The notes under the pieces: generated by a model
The model's database searches: none
Seen by the model: only the letters and a program-made list of their open reading frames with translations
What the model was told of the DNA's origin: nothing
Position numbers and translations under genes: made by a program
Shown: piece after piece, positions 25,666 through 36,929 of the stretch
How positions within the stretch are numbered: the first letter of the stretch is position 1
Layout: every line of letters starts with the position of its first letter
Assembly: GCA_025716855.1 (NCBI GenBank)
Contig: JAIXMQ010000010.1
Coordinates: forward strand, 42,501-106,500
Direction: 5' to 3'
DNA length: 64,000 nucleotides
DNA from: Pilaira anomala
Taxonomy: Eukaryota; Mucoromycota; Mucoromycetes; Mucorales; Mucoraceae

Positions 25666-26078
25666 AAAATAAAAAATAAAAAAATAAACGTCATATTTAC
25701 TTTTTTTGTATTGTCATGACATTTGATGGTGTCAGAGTGATTAAAAAATTCGTTTTTTTTTGGTTGACGATCACATATGTATATAAAGTAATCGAGATTC
25801 ATTTGTTAAGAATCGTAACACACTGCATGTACATTTTTGGTACTTTTTTTTTTTCAACAAATGTCGTCATGGTGCCGCAGTATACTAGAGGAGGCTCTCA
25901 ATATACACACACATGAAGAAAGGGGCCACTTTTTTTTTTTTTGAAAAAAAAAAAAAAATTTATTTAACTAGAGGGATATGTTATATACAAGAAAGAAAGA
26001 AAAAAAAAATGTGTGTGTGAGAGAATGGGGTGGATTGTGAGTTGAGGGGGGGAATAAAGGTATAATAAAATATAAGTT
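25666..26078. other. Convergent 3' intergenic region
   Basis: 3' flanks of the MYSM1-like and bHLH genes. AATAAA occurs just after the MYSM1 stop. There are opposed T and A runs at 25930-25958 and a G-rich patch near 26025-26052. No gene seen. Confidence 0.45.
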
Positions 26079-27030
26079 TCAAGCTGACAAACCAGCCAGT
26101 TGTCTTTCCAATTCATAAATACGTTGTTTATGATTGGTTACTTCTTGTTGTAAGATACGAATATGATCTACTGATTTTCTTAAAATGGCACCTTTATTAG
26201 GCTTATTGTTATTTCCTCCATTTACGTTCACACTACTTGCTAATTCTTCAAGCATAGTTTCAGGTAACATTGTACCTAATTCTTGAATACGATCATTGAT
26301 ATTCTCTCTTCTTCTTCTTTCAACTATATTATATATATAAAAAAAAAGAAAGTTGTCAATAAAGAACAATACATGTTGTATATTGTTGTTGTTGTTTTTG
26401 CGTACCTGCATTATGAGATTCTCTTCTGCGGCGTTTCTTTTCAGATAATAATTGGTGACTATATATAATAATTTAATTAAGAATAAAAAAAAAAAAAAAA
26501 AAAATTGTAATGTGTTTCATAAAAACTTACTTTGTTTGCATAGATTCATATTCTTCTAAACTACGTGGACCCATATTTTCAGGGGGTTGATGATAAGCAG
26601 CCATAGTCATACTGGTAGAAGAAGACAGTAAAGGATTATGATAACCTAAATGTGCTGGTGCAGAAAATGTTTGTTCATGAAAATCCATTAAAAAGGAAGT
26701 TGGATGAGGATGAGATAAAAAGTCAACAGAAGAACCATATTCTGATGGTGAATAATCTTGATTATTTGGAAAGAAATAAGAAGGTGGTTGAATCATCATA
26801 TTACCAATACTTGACCCATTTATAAATGATTCTGTATCTTCTTCAAAGTCTTGTAATAAAGGTGAGTTGGGTTCCGTTGAAAAGAATTGTTGACCATAAT
26901 CTTCTACTAAAGGTTGTTGCTGTAAAAAATGAGGCTGTTGTTGTTGTTGTTGTTGTTGTTGTGCAAGTATATGATACTCGGTTGGGTTTTTTAATTTAAA
27001 CGTGGTTTTTTCTGCTGTAACTGCTGTCAT
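26079..27030 (-). CDS. bHLH transcription factor
   Basis: 265-residue DNA-binding protein in three exons: 27030-26531, 26458-26406 and 26323-26079. The N-terminal half is Gln/Ser/Pro-rich with a run of nine glutamines and looks like an activation region. The C-terminal bHLH has the basic region [19 protein letters not shown], carrying the His-Glu-Arg positions that read CACGTG-type E-boxes. It then has helix 1 ([14 protein letters not shown]), a loop rich in Asn/Gly, and helix 2 ([18 protein letters not shown]) running into a short leucine-zipper-like coil. The basic region and helix 1 resemble the MiT/TFE and USF groups. The basic region is split by an intron inside HNA/VER. The TCACGTG near 12291 is the kind of site such a factor would bind, with no evidence of a link. 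Confidence 0.88.
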
Positions 27031-27854
27031 GGTAATAAATAAATGAAAAAAAAAAGGGAGAAAAGAGAAAAAGAAAAAAAAAATAACCGTTTTTTATTTT
27101 AAGCATGATTTTTCTGGTGTGTGAAATATCTTTTTTATCTCACGAAGAGACAAGAGAGAAAAAGATGCGGGCATTTAATGTACGTTCCTTTTTTACAATT
27201 GGACATCTGATAAATCAAATGAGCTGGTCAGAACACCCAACATCTATTTTTTGTACACTTTAAAAAAAAAAAAATCTATATAAATAAGTCTCATAACAAA
27301 ATTCTGTTGTCGCTCCTGAAAGAAATGGCGAAAAAAAAAAAAAAACTTATCGAAACCGTCGTAATATTATGCGGCACCACCATCATAAAAAAAAAAAAAA
27401 AAACTCCAAAAAAAACCACATCTCCGCCAAAGATACATACATACAACACAGTTATTGTTTGCGTGCTTGTTTTTGCATCGACTAAAATAGTTTAGGCATT
27501 ATAACCTGTTTTTAGAATATTTTGGCACCTCGACTTGCATTTTTACTCTCGTTTATATAAAGATAAAAAAAAAAAAAAGACCCACACTTGAAGGTGTATA
27601 GATTATAATCTATACGGTCGTACAATATCTTTTAAAGCTAAGCATGTATCATGATCGAATCTGTGTGGTAATTAAAAAGCTGTAATTTTTTTTTTCTCTC
27701 TTTTGCATTTACCATGGTGACCACCAGACAATATAGGCATATGAATTACTTTTTTTTTTTTGACATATAGATCCATGAAAAATTCTAAATTGTATATAAT
27801 TTATTATGATGATATGAGTGTAATGTGTGTGTGTGTGTGTGTGTGTATAATGCA
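27031..27854. other. Intergenic region upstream of the bHLH gene
   Basis: Contains the bHLH promoter side, many poly(A)/poly(T) runs, a short inverted repeat near 27594-27620 (AGATTATAATCT core) and a (TG)n microsatellite at about 27826-27846. The open frame at 27307-27495 is poly(A)-derived and not considered a gene. Confidence 0.45.
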
Positions 27855-28652
27855 TTAATATGGTTTATATCGGCTTTTTGACGTTTCCTCTTGTTTTAAA
27901 GATCCATTGCTCTTTTGTTGTTGTATTAATTGTAACTTTTTTTCGATCGCTAATATTTTGGCATCGGTACTAAAACACAAAGTCAATAAAAAAAAAAAAA
28001 AAAAAAGAATAGAGAGATTTATTTTGTTACATGTACCTGGAGTTTTTCAACTTTTGTCCTCTTAACATGGATAATAAATTGGGTCTACCATTAGGATTTG
28101 CTGCTCTCTTTTTCGCTTCATCCTGTTCAGGGGTCTATTTATAGGTTAAACATAATGGCGTATATGTACTTTTTATATAATTTACCATGTGTGCAAATGA
28201 TACATTTAAAGGTTTTCCTTTAATTATTTTGTTTTGTAACGTATTCATAGCAGTAAGTGCTTGCTTTTAAAATATTAATTTTTGCATAAATTGACCTTTT
28301 TTTTTTTACCTCTTTCGTTTCAAATTCTAAAAAACAATATCCTTTTGATATCCCTTTTCTTGGTCCATTACGATGAATCATCATTTCAATATACTTTATT
28401 TTACCAAACTTTTCAAATAATTTAACTATTGCATATCTATTTTTTTAAAAAAAAAAAAAAAACTTTTTTTTTTAATTGACTGAAAACTTTTCTTTTTTTT
28501 CGTTAAAAACTTACTCGTCTATTGTTTGATCCAAGTTGCCAATATATAATCGCTTTCAAAGCAATGTTAAAAAAAAAACTATTCATTCAATCAATTCCCT
28601 GTTAGCTTACCTTTGTATTCACTGTACTTGTTGTTACTGTGGTTGTATTCAT
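27855..28652 (-). CDS. RBM18: RBM18-like single-RRM protein
   Basis: 165-residue RNA-binding protein in six short exons: 28652-28611, 28552-28515, 28436-28310, 28263-28186, 28134-28037 and 27969-27855. All are in phase. One RRM spans about residues 14-95. RNP2 is RLYIGNLD and RNP1 is KGYCFLEFE, followed by a KGKPLNVSFAH strand. The start of the RRM, the FEKFGKIKYIE segment and the downstream (R/P)NLLSMLRGQK region match the layout of RBM18 orthologues. The C terminus is a Lys/Gln-rich coiled coil. Identity rests on motif similarity remembered from the family. Exons 2 and 4 use acceptors preceded by A-rich, not pyrimidine-rich, sequence. Confidence 0.78.
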
Positions 28653-28824
28653 TATAAAACTTTAAAGAAAAAGAAAAAAAAGAAAAAAAAAAAAATAAAT
28701 GGAAGACCTATTTTATTTTTTTATTTTTATTTTTTTTTGCCACGTGATGACTTTATTCTATAAACGTCCCAGTTATTTAAATTTTCCAACTTCCTTTTTT
28801 TTTTTTTTTTCTTTAAATAAAAAA

Positions 28825-30290
28825 ATGTCGAAAAAGGGGTCAGTCTTTGGTAATCTTCGTCAACTTGATGGGTATGCTAAAACCCTAGACGACTTTCGCG
28901 TCAAGACTACTACAGGTGCCTCAGGTAGATATATACATAATAAATAATAATATCATAACCTTCATATTCATCATCTTGTTTAGTTACACTCATTAGTGCA
29001 CTGATTATTTTATCTCTCGTCTGTTCTGAATTAATTGCATATACCACTTCAACATGGAGACCTAGTTTAGTTGTAGATAAAAGCAGAAAAGAAAAAATGC
29101 CAATTAATTTCAATATTACGTTTCCCAGTATGCCTTGTCACAGTAAAGTTAGAAAAAAAAAAAAAAATAGCAGCAACGCACCACAAATAATTCATCTTTT
29201 ATACTTACACACAACATATTAGTTTTAAATATAGATATTATGGATGAAACAGGTGAACATTCATCTGGTTATTCTCAAGATATAACAAAAGTAAGATTAG
29301 ATTTATCTGGTAAAGAAATTGAATTAGGTGAAACTGTCTGTAAGTTTTTTTTTACCCCTTTTTTTGTCATACGTATTTTTAACATATTAAAAAAAAAAAG
29401 CATTGGGCGATCCATCCAAAGGAGTAACAAAAGCATTACAGTCACAAAACGAATGTGGTAGTTGTTATGGTGCGAAATCCTTACGAGAAAACGGATGCTG
29501 TAATACCTGTCAAGAAGTGCGAGAAGCGTATGTCAAAATGGGTTGGGGTATGGTCAATGTAGATATCATTGATCAATGTATTGCTGAAGGTTGGAAAGAC
29601 CGTGTAGAGAAGAGATCAAACGAAGGTTGTAATGTCCATGGTCATTTACTTGTGAATAAAGTACGTGGTAACTTTCATTTTGCTCCAGGTGATGCCTTTC
29701 AAGCAAATAATATGCACGTACATGATCTCAAAGAATTCTCAAAAGGTGCTCCGGATGGACACAAGTTTGACTTGACTCATATTATTCATAAACTCAAGTT
29801 TGGTCCTGATGCAAAAGATGAAACTGAGGCTATTTTGGCCGTTACGGATGCTTTAGCTGGTACTAAAAAGGATGCAAATCAAGGTAAATATATATATATA
29901 TATCTTTATTATTATTTCATTTTTTTTTTAAAAAAAAAATCTGTATACATGTGTATAGCTAGAGTTGTATATCAGTACTTTTTAAAGATCGTTTCAACTC
30001 AATTACGTCCTATTTCTGGTATCCCAACTTTTACAAACCAATATTCTGTAACACAAAATGAAAGCCCTTTAAAAGAAGGCGTTTCTGGATTACCTGGTGT
30101 GTTTTTCAATATGGATATTTCACCAATGCAAATCACTTATAAAGAAACTCGAAAATCATTTGGTAGTTTTGTTACGGGTGTATTAGCTATTATCGGTGGT
30201 GTATTTACTGTTGCTGGATTATTTGATCGTGTCGTCTATCGAGCCGAAAAAGCATATAAAAAGAAGGTAGAGATGGGAAAGACATTATAA
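28825..30290 (+). CDS. ERV46: ER-Golgi cargo receptor Erv46/ERGIC3
   Basis: 396-residue membrane protein in five exons: 28825-28924, 28984-29142, 29223-29339, 29401-29883 and 29959-30290. With Erv41 it cycles between ER and Golgi as a retrieval receptor. The short cytosolic N terminus (LRQLDGYAKTLDDFRVKT) is the conserved Erv46 signature, followed by a first membrane helix (TLISALIILSLVCSELIAY). The lumenal domain contains the diagnostic cysteine cluster CGSCYGA...CCNTCQEVREAY. A second membrane helix near the end (FVTGVLAIIGGVFTVAGLFD) precedes a basic cytosolic tail. Exon 4 begins after a run of ten A and a G, without a pyrimidine tract. Confidence 0.94.
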
Positions 30291-30497
30291 ATAAATATAA
30301 ATAAAATTATGTATGTACAAAGAGCCTTCTTGTTTGAGTTCGTCTGATAGATTTGATAAGAAGATAGTATGTATTGTTATACAATTGTTCTTTTTGCTAT
30401 ACATACCCCTAAACTCAAAAGGTGCCTGATTACCAGAATTAATTTTTAAACAGTCAATTTATTTTTATGTAAAAAAAAAAAAAAAAAAAAAAAAAAA

Positions 30498-32279
30498 TTA
30501 AAAAGTCCATTTTATTTCTTCTTTCTTGAACCAGTCTGAACGAATCACCAGTTCCTTCAGGCTTTGACAGATAATGTCGAAAGAAGCATATTTATGGGGC
30601 AAATTATAGGATTCCTCGCTCATTTCTAACAAACCAAATCTGTTACCTATGTAAAATTTCACGCCTGTATTTGTCTTCAATCTGATATATACTGTGAAGC
30701 TATCACCTAATATAACGTTGTCTTGATCCCGATTGAACGAGACGAGTTGATCGAGTGAAATACTGGGCATATTGACGGTTATAGGCTCCTTCTTTATCAA
30801 TGCATTAAAAGAGGGATACGATCTAGAATAACTTAATTCAAGGCGTTTGATATTCGGAAGTTTCAATGAAAGCTCTTCTAGAAAGGCAATGGAAGCCACA
30901 GGATGCATAATATTAGTAACCGAAAGTTCCTTCATTTGTGTGTGTTGAATTTCAGTAGTATCTGTTGATAACAGGTTAGGTACAGGCGTATATATTTTCA
31001 ATTTTTGTAATGCGGGGCATGATGTAATAATGTGTAGAATATCGTTCATTCCAATTAACATATTATTATCAGGAGTTAATGGATACAATATGGTAAGGGA
31101 ACGAAGCGTACTTCCTAATTCAGAGAGAAACTCGGTACTGGGCAGTTCGGTTCTAGCTTCTACATTCGTATCCACATAGAAAGTGGTGGTCAAAGAAGTA
31201 TTTTTCATCTCCAACATGACTCCTTCTACAATATCAATATCATCGCAATATCCAATTGATAAATCCCTATACACATCATTCATATCTATAAGCTTCGTCC
31301 ATGCCTTCTTTAAATCTTGTATTTTTAATGGCAAACTCACATCAAATTTGGGTATAGCCGATATATAACGTAAGAAATCAATTACAACACTACCAGGACA
31401 AGGGTTTCTTTGATAATAATCATAACACTCTTGGGGTATGTCAGAGAATCCGAAAATATCAAGATTAGGAAACTTTTGCATAAGGTAGTTTATCTGGCCT
31501 TCGCTGTCTAACATCTCCCAATTACATCTGAGTTTACTCACACTTGATCTTGGTTTGATGATTGTTCCAGGTTCGACCAGTGTTATTCTGTTCATACTTT
31601 CAGGGCATATAGTAATTTCCAGTGCTTTCAAGTGTGGGCATTCATCTATCATTTTGTCAAAATAACTTAATGGCCTCTTCTGAGAGTCGTATTCCAAACT
31701 AATATATTGCAAATTTTTGAATTCATGAATTTCATTCTCTAATTTTTGATAGATTATCATATTATCCAACTCATATAAACTGTCTTTATCATACACGGAT
31801 AATTCAGTTAAAGATGCTTTGAAAGATAACGCTGCGTAAAGATAAGGTTCCAAATTCTGGCTTGAACATTCTGGTAAACATTGTAACTGAGAAAGCTGTC
31901 CGTCATGACTAGCTGCGAAAGATAATTGGTTCCAAAAAACTAGGTCTTGTTCAAAACTCTTTAGCTTTATTAGATTAGGACAATGGTGTATAAGCACATT
32001 CATCAAGTTGGTTTCGTCCCAGATCCTTCCCATGTCTGGACTTTGGAATAAACAGCCAGTATTTATCTTTTTGAGATAATTACCTAGTCGAGGAGAGCCT
32101 AATATTGTACGGACGTATTTGCTGCTTATTTCGTTACTATTGATGACTATGTCAGAATATAAAAGTTCCACTGATGCTGTGTACCATTCTTTACTAGTAA
32201 GTTGACATTGTAACAATCCCCTTCTGTTCAAGTATTTAAAGGTATTCCTCAAGATCTCGAAAGGTAGCGGCGGCTGCAT
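30498..32279 (-). CDS. F-box protein with LRR-like region
   Basis: Single-exon gene, 593 residues. The F-box is at residues 3-43 (LPFEILRNTFKYLNRRGLLQ, then the QLTSKEWYTASVELLY segment), followed by irregular leucine-rich units (for example LKALEITICPES and NIKRLELSYSRS). Role by family is an SCF ubiquitin-ligase adaptor; target unknown. It has the same two-part layout as the protein at 13290-15134, but I see little direct sequence identity, so they are members of an expanded family, not a recent duplicate. Confidence 0.85.
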   Translation of the reverse strand: MQPPLPFEILRNTFKYLNRRGLLQCQLTSKEWYTASVELLYSDIVINSNEISSKYVRTILGSPRLGNYLKKINTGCLFQSPDMGRIWDETNLMNVLIHHCPNLIKLKSFEQDLVFWNQLSFAASHDGQLSQLQCLPECSSQNLEPYLYAALSFKASLTELSVYDKDSLYELDNMIIYQKLENEIHEFKNLQYISLEYDSQKRPLSYFDKMIDECPHLKALEITICPESMNRITLVEPGTIIKPRSSVSKLRCNWEMLDSEGQINYLMQKFPNLDIFGFSDIPQECYDYYQRNPCPGSVVIDFLRYISAIPKFDVSLPLKIQDLKKAWTKLIDMNDVYRDLSIGYCDDIDIVEGVMLEMKNTSLTTTFYVDTNVEARTELPSTEFLSELGSTLRSLTILYPLTPDNNMLIGMNDILHIITSCPALQKLKIYTPVPNLLSTDTTEIQHTQMKELSVTNIMHPVASIAFLEELSLKLPNIKRLELSYSRSYPSFNALIKKEPITVNMPSISLDQLVSFNRDQDNVILGDSFTVYIRLKTNTGVKFYIGNRFGLLEMSEESYNLPHKYASFDIICQSLKELVIRSDWFKKEEIKWTF

Positions 32280-32526
32280 GGTTGAAAACGAAAAAAAAAA
32301 AAAAGTATTTTATGTCAAGAGCAAAAAGTTTTTGAATTTAAGCCAAATTATTACGTCAAATAGAATAATTAGTGTCATCATTGATTATATTCTGCATACA
32401 AAAGTGACATTAAAATGTATTACATAAAAAAAAAAAGCGTAGACCCAAATATAATTTCTAGAACTATGTATATACACTGTTTTTTTTTATTCTATTATAT
32501 AATAAGGTATAAAATTTTCTAACGAA

Positions 32527-34705
32527 CTACTCCAATCTTTCTTTGACCCAGCCTTCAAGGCCATTTGCCAACCAAATTTCTTGAACACTCTTACCAAGAG
32601 CGCCCACCTTGTAAAGTTTTTCTTCTCCATTCTCTTTACGAACAACGACTTTACCTTCTGCAACATGAATATCTACATTCCAGCCCGTACGCTTTGTTAA
32701 ATCACTTGTACCTACTTGTTCCTTTAAATCGTTCACAAGTTCAGGTGATTCAATTAACAAAAGTGCATTATTAACCGAGTTACGCTTAAAGATATCAGAG
32801 TAAGAACCAGCTACCATGATTTGAATATCACGAGACTTGATGGCTGTAGCCGCTTGTTCACGAGAAGATCCAGTACCAAAATTAAATCCTCCCACAAGTA
32901 CATCGCCCTTTTGTACCACATTCACAAAATTAGGATCGTAATTTTCCATCACCACCTTCTTCATATCGTCGGTCGTCATATCATCATTATATGTATATTT
33001 ACCGGGATAGATACCATCTGTATTTAAATTATCGGCAGAACAGAAAAGAATTTCTCCCTTAATAACAGAAGGGAAATTAGGAAGTACTTCAGCAGCAGTG
33101 GTAGTAGTAGTAGTAGCAGTGGCAGAGACCTTGGGAGTATCTGTCTTGATACTAAAAGCAGGCTTCTCATTCTTTTCAAAACTAGATGGACCAGAGATGA
33201 TACCAGAGAGTGCAGAAGCAGCTACGACAGCAGGTGAAGCTAAATAAGCAAGTGCACTAGGAGATCCCATTCTTCCCTTAAAGTTACGATTTGTAGCAGA
33301 GATACCGATCTCACCATCCTTTAAAAGACCTGTACCTAATCCAACACAAGGACCACAACCGGCGGGTAATACTTTAGCTCCAGCATCCACTAATGCTTGC
33401 CAATCCCCTGCTTCTTCAGCTTCCTTTTGAACTTCAGAACTAGCAGCAGCTACATAAAATTCGACACCTTCCTTGATCTTCTTACCTCTCAAGACATTTG
33501 CAGCTTGTTTCAAATCACTTGCACGGGAATTGACACAGGAAACCAAATAAGCTTTATTAATCTTGATGTCTTGTGCTTGAAGATCGGATAAAGGAGTAGC
33601 GACCTTGACCGAGTTAGGACCAGAGACATGAGGAGAGAGAGTAGATAAATCAAGAGTTAAAGTCTTTGCATAAGTAGCATGAGCTGAAGGCTTGACAGGT
33701 TGATCGATTAAAGCTTGGATTGTATCATTATTAATACGAGGATGAACGAACTCTGTACCCTTCTCATGTACCAAATTCTTGTTTTCAAATTTAGTGATCT
33801 CAATTCTTCTTTGACGTTTTCTCAAGAACTCAATCGTGGCTTCATCCACAGGAAAGACACCAGCTAAAGCACCCCATTCAGTTGTCATGTTTGAAATCGC
33901 TAATCGATCCTCTACCGATAATCCCTTTAAGGCCTCTTCACCATGAAATTCAATGGCTGTATTCAATACTTGATCTTGATTGAATAATCCACATAATGTA
34001 ATAATCACATCTTTACCTGTCACACCCGCAGGTAATGTACCTTCCAATTGAACCTTGACAACAGGTGGAATTTGCCACCATGTACGACCTGTAGCCCAAA
34101 TTGCGGCTGCATCCGTACGTACAATGGGTGTACCTAATGCACCAATACCACCATACATATTGGAATGTGAATCGGACGCGACAGTTAATGTATTTGGAAA
34201 CGCGTATCCTTCTTCAATCATCACTTGATGTCCAATACCACGTCCAGCAGGATAGAAATCAACGCCTTGCTCCTTACCCCATGCTTCAATATTTGCATAT
34301 TTTAAAAGGTTCTTGTCTGTCTTGTTTTGTACATCGTGATCTAAAGCATAAACAGGTTGCTTTGGATCATGAATCTTGGTTGCTCCGATGGATTTGAACC
34401 TAAAAAATATATATACTTGTTTTTAGTTGATTTGATCTTATCTAAATAAAGATATAAATAACTTACTTTGGAATGACTGCACCTGTATTATCATGCGTAA
34501 GTACATGATGAGGTCGAATAGTAACATAATCACCCGACTTGACTTTATATCCTTCAGGTAAATCTAATGCATATTTTTGAACAATTTTTTCAATCAAGTT
34601 TTGTGTATCGGTTTCTGTAGCATAACTACGTTGATAGTGTTGAATGGTTGGAAGCATACGCTTTGTGTTTCGGTACAGGTTATTACGTGAAATTGATAAA
34701 AACAT
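32527..34705 (-). CDS. LYS4: Mitochondrial homoaconitase
   Basis: 703-residue enzyme in two exons: 34705-34467 and 34399-32527. It converts homocitrate/cis-homoaconitate to homoisocitrate in the fungal alpha-aminoadipate lysine pathway. The N terminus (about 30 residues, rich in Arg/Ser/Tyr without acids) looks like a mitochondrial presequence. The three 4Fe-4S ligand cysteines are visible in [11 protein letters not shown] and [11 protein letters not shown]. The aconitase-family [22 protein letters not shown] and swivel-domain [13 protein letters not shown] motifs are present. A thin Thr/Ala linker joins the large and swivel domains. Length agrees with yeast Lys4 (about 693). The assignment over plain aconitase rests on size, the [10 protein letters not shown] region and the lysine-family pattern. 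Confidence 0.95.
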
Positions 34706-36437
34706 TTTAATGGAATAAAAGAAGAGTAAGGGGAGGGGGGTTTTTTTTTTTCAAACTTTGAAAGTAAAACAAATAAGCAGTTGTATTTATCTCTTTTTTT
34801 TTTAAAAAAAAAAATCAAGATGAGATTATCGCATCAGTTTATTTTTTAAAATTATTATCTGGTTACAAAAGAGGAAACATTCGGAGATCCTTTTTTTTTT
34901 TTTTTTTCAGAAAATGCTTCAAGTTATCCTCGTGTAACCTATTTGTGCGCCAAGTTTCTATCCAAAAAAAAACACTTCAAGTGTCACTACAATAGAAATG
35001 GCTTAACGTTTGTGTTTCTTTCAACAGATTCAGCAGAAATTGAAGCCCGATGTGATGCTCTTCTGAGATAACACGTCTCTTGTAAGGCTTGGGCGGAAGT
35101 TCTATTACTACGGCGTCAGATCACTTTGCTGACTTGCACTCCGTTGCCTCATGAGTTTGGATAATAACTACTTGCTTTTAGCATTTAACCAGGGAATTTG
35201 TGGTCGGTAGGGTTAGCATGCTGGAATTGAACATTTTTTAAAGGGTAGTTAATGGGTTTTTGGTATGTATCAGTTCAAGTATGGACTGCTACTCACTTAT
35301 CTGTTTATTACTATATTAAATCTTTCTATGAATACACAAGACCAAAGTTTTCACAAAGAGTGTTCACTCCCTCAAAAAAAAAAAAAAGATTCCGATTACG
35401 TTGTGAAGAGTTTACTTGCTCAACCGCTCAGTCCTTTGTGGTCAATTACTACTGGTCTTTTTTCTGAAACAATTTTAGGCTATCTTAAAAAATAAAGTGA
35501 TAGTTAAAAATCGCTTTTGAACATTTGAAATGTCATACGATAATAAAAACAAAAAATAATTGAAGGAACATTTTTAAATGAATGGAAGTTAAAATATTTA
35601 TTTACGCTTGCAATTATTTGATCTATTTTGTAGTTTGAATAGGTCAAATAACGCTACTTATTAAGTGAATTAGTTAGTCTATTTATGTGTATATATATAT
35701 TAAGAGAAACGCAGACACCCAAACCAAGCTCCACAGTAATAAAATCTTTGATTCTGGTTTTACATATAGTTTTAATTTAAAAAGGAGAAAAAAAAATCAA
35801 TAATCGCTTTTCAGGTGAGCTCCCGAAATGCTCATTTTGTTGTGCCGGGATTCTAACAGCCCTTAGACTTAACAAACATTACTGTTACTTCCCGACCTTG
35901 GGTCGTGCGAGAGACCTGGCGGGTCCTATGGCTTCCAAGTTTAGTCACGTGTTATAATGGGGATGAAAGGTATTTTTATTAAAAGACAAAGAGAAACGTA
36001 CTTATAAGGAGGCTGGGTAGCACTATATGTATTACTAAAGATATGGGTCTTGAAACAACTGGGAGCTGGCAATAGCCGGTACTACTATTGTTTTTCATAG
36101 CTGTTTCCTTAGTTTCTAAACCGTGTAAAGTTACACCATAACAATTTGCAAACTTTTGTCCATGAGTGTTATATAACACAATTTAAAAATCTTTGGGCAT
36201 ATTATATCTGAGAGCGGAACCACTTGGCTGTTGTTTTCACTATCATGATTTTTTTTTTTTTCACTTTCCTCATGTTGTTTTTCAAGACAGCAATTGTCTT
36301 CATCATTTCTTTTAGTTAAAAGGCTTTAAACAATTAAATGAGCCTTTATTATCTCTCTTCTCAATAATTTGCGAATAGAAATATACTTTCAAGATACGGA
36401 AAAAATTTACAAAGGAAAGCAAATGCTCTTTCCTTTG

Positions 36438-36798
36438 TTAAAAGTCTTCACCCAGCAAGGTCTTCCGGAAAAAATCATATGATCCGTTCTTGGTACGCTG
36501 CATGAACCACAACCGGAAAAGTTCATCTAATCGCGGCCAAATAACATCATTAGTGTCAATTGATAAAAGATTGCTTCTAATATTGCCTTCCCGCTTGGCT
36601 GTATAAAGTACAACTTGAGTTTTCTAAATTCTCTAACAGAGGCATGTGTGTATCGGTCAGCTACAGTTTTTAACATTGCCAATAAGGCAAACATTCCCTT
36701 ATTGAATTGTCAAAGGCTGTTTTACCATGATCATCGTATCCAAAAACAAGGACTTCCAGATCTTCCAGTTCTCCTAAGCGAATAATGCCATTTGCCAT
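36438..36798 (-). pseudogene. Frameshifted relic of an unknown protein gene
   Basis: Reading the minus strand from an ATG at 36798, a frame opens with MANGIIRLGELEDLEVLVFG and stops after about 44 codons. A shift of one base continues sensible protein (MFALLAMLKTVADRYTHAS). A second shift continues again (SIDTNDVIWPRLDELFRLWF) to a TAA at 36438. Three frames that pass from one to the next with protein-like composition indicate a former reading frame of about 120 codons with two indels. I do not recognise the family. It lies next to the inverted repeat at 36824-36929, so a transposon-linked origin is possible but not shown. Confidence 0.55.
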
Positions 36799-36823
36799 GT
36801 AAATTCTTCGTTCATCTGCCTTA

Positions 36824-36929
36824 TACCGTACCCGCTCTATTTAAGGCTGTAAAAAATTTCAGACTACTGTGGCCTTAAATCGGAAATGGCCTTAAATAGA
36901 ACAGCCTTACATAGAGCGAGTACTGTACC
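36824..36929. mobile_element. MITE-like inverted-repeat element
   Basis: Two arms of about 27 bp in opposite orientation. The left arm is at 36824-36850, with core CGCTCTATTTAAGGCTGT. The right arm is at 36901-36929, whose reverse complement has core CGCTCTATGTAAGGCTGT. The outer ends read TACCGTAC and TACAGTAC, so the element can be drawn between TA dinucleotides as in Tc1/mariner-pogo MITEs. The 50-bp spacer contains two further copies of GGCCTTAAAT. No transposase is encoded. Confidence 0.6.

Noticed and set aside
34378..34402. Minus-strand GGTTCAAATCC followed by an acceptor-stem-like sequence, resembling a tRNA 3' half
   Set aside because: It is coding sequence at the start of LYS4 exon 2 (conserved FKSIGATK) and no D arm or anticodon arm can be drawn upstream.
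35252..35495. Two overlapping plus-strand open frames in the gene-poor gap
   Set aside because: Contain a poly(A)-derived lysine run, no motif, and no conserved splice partner.
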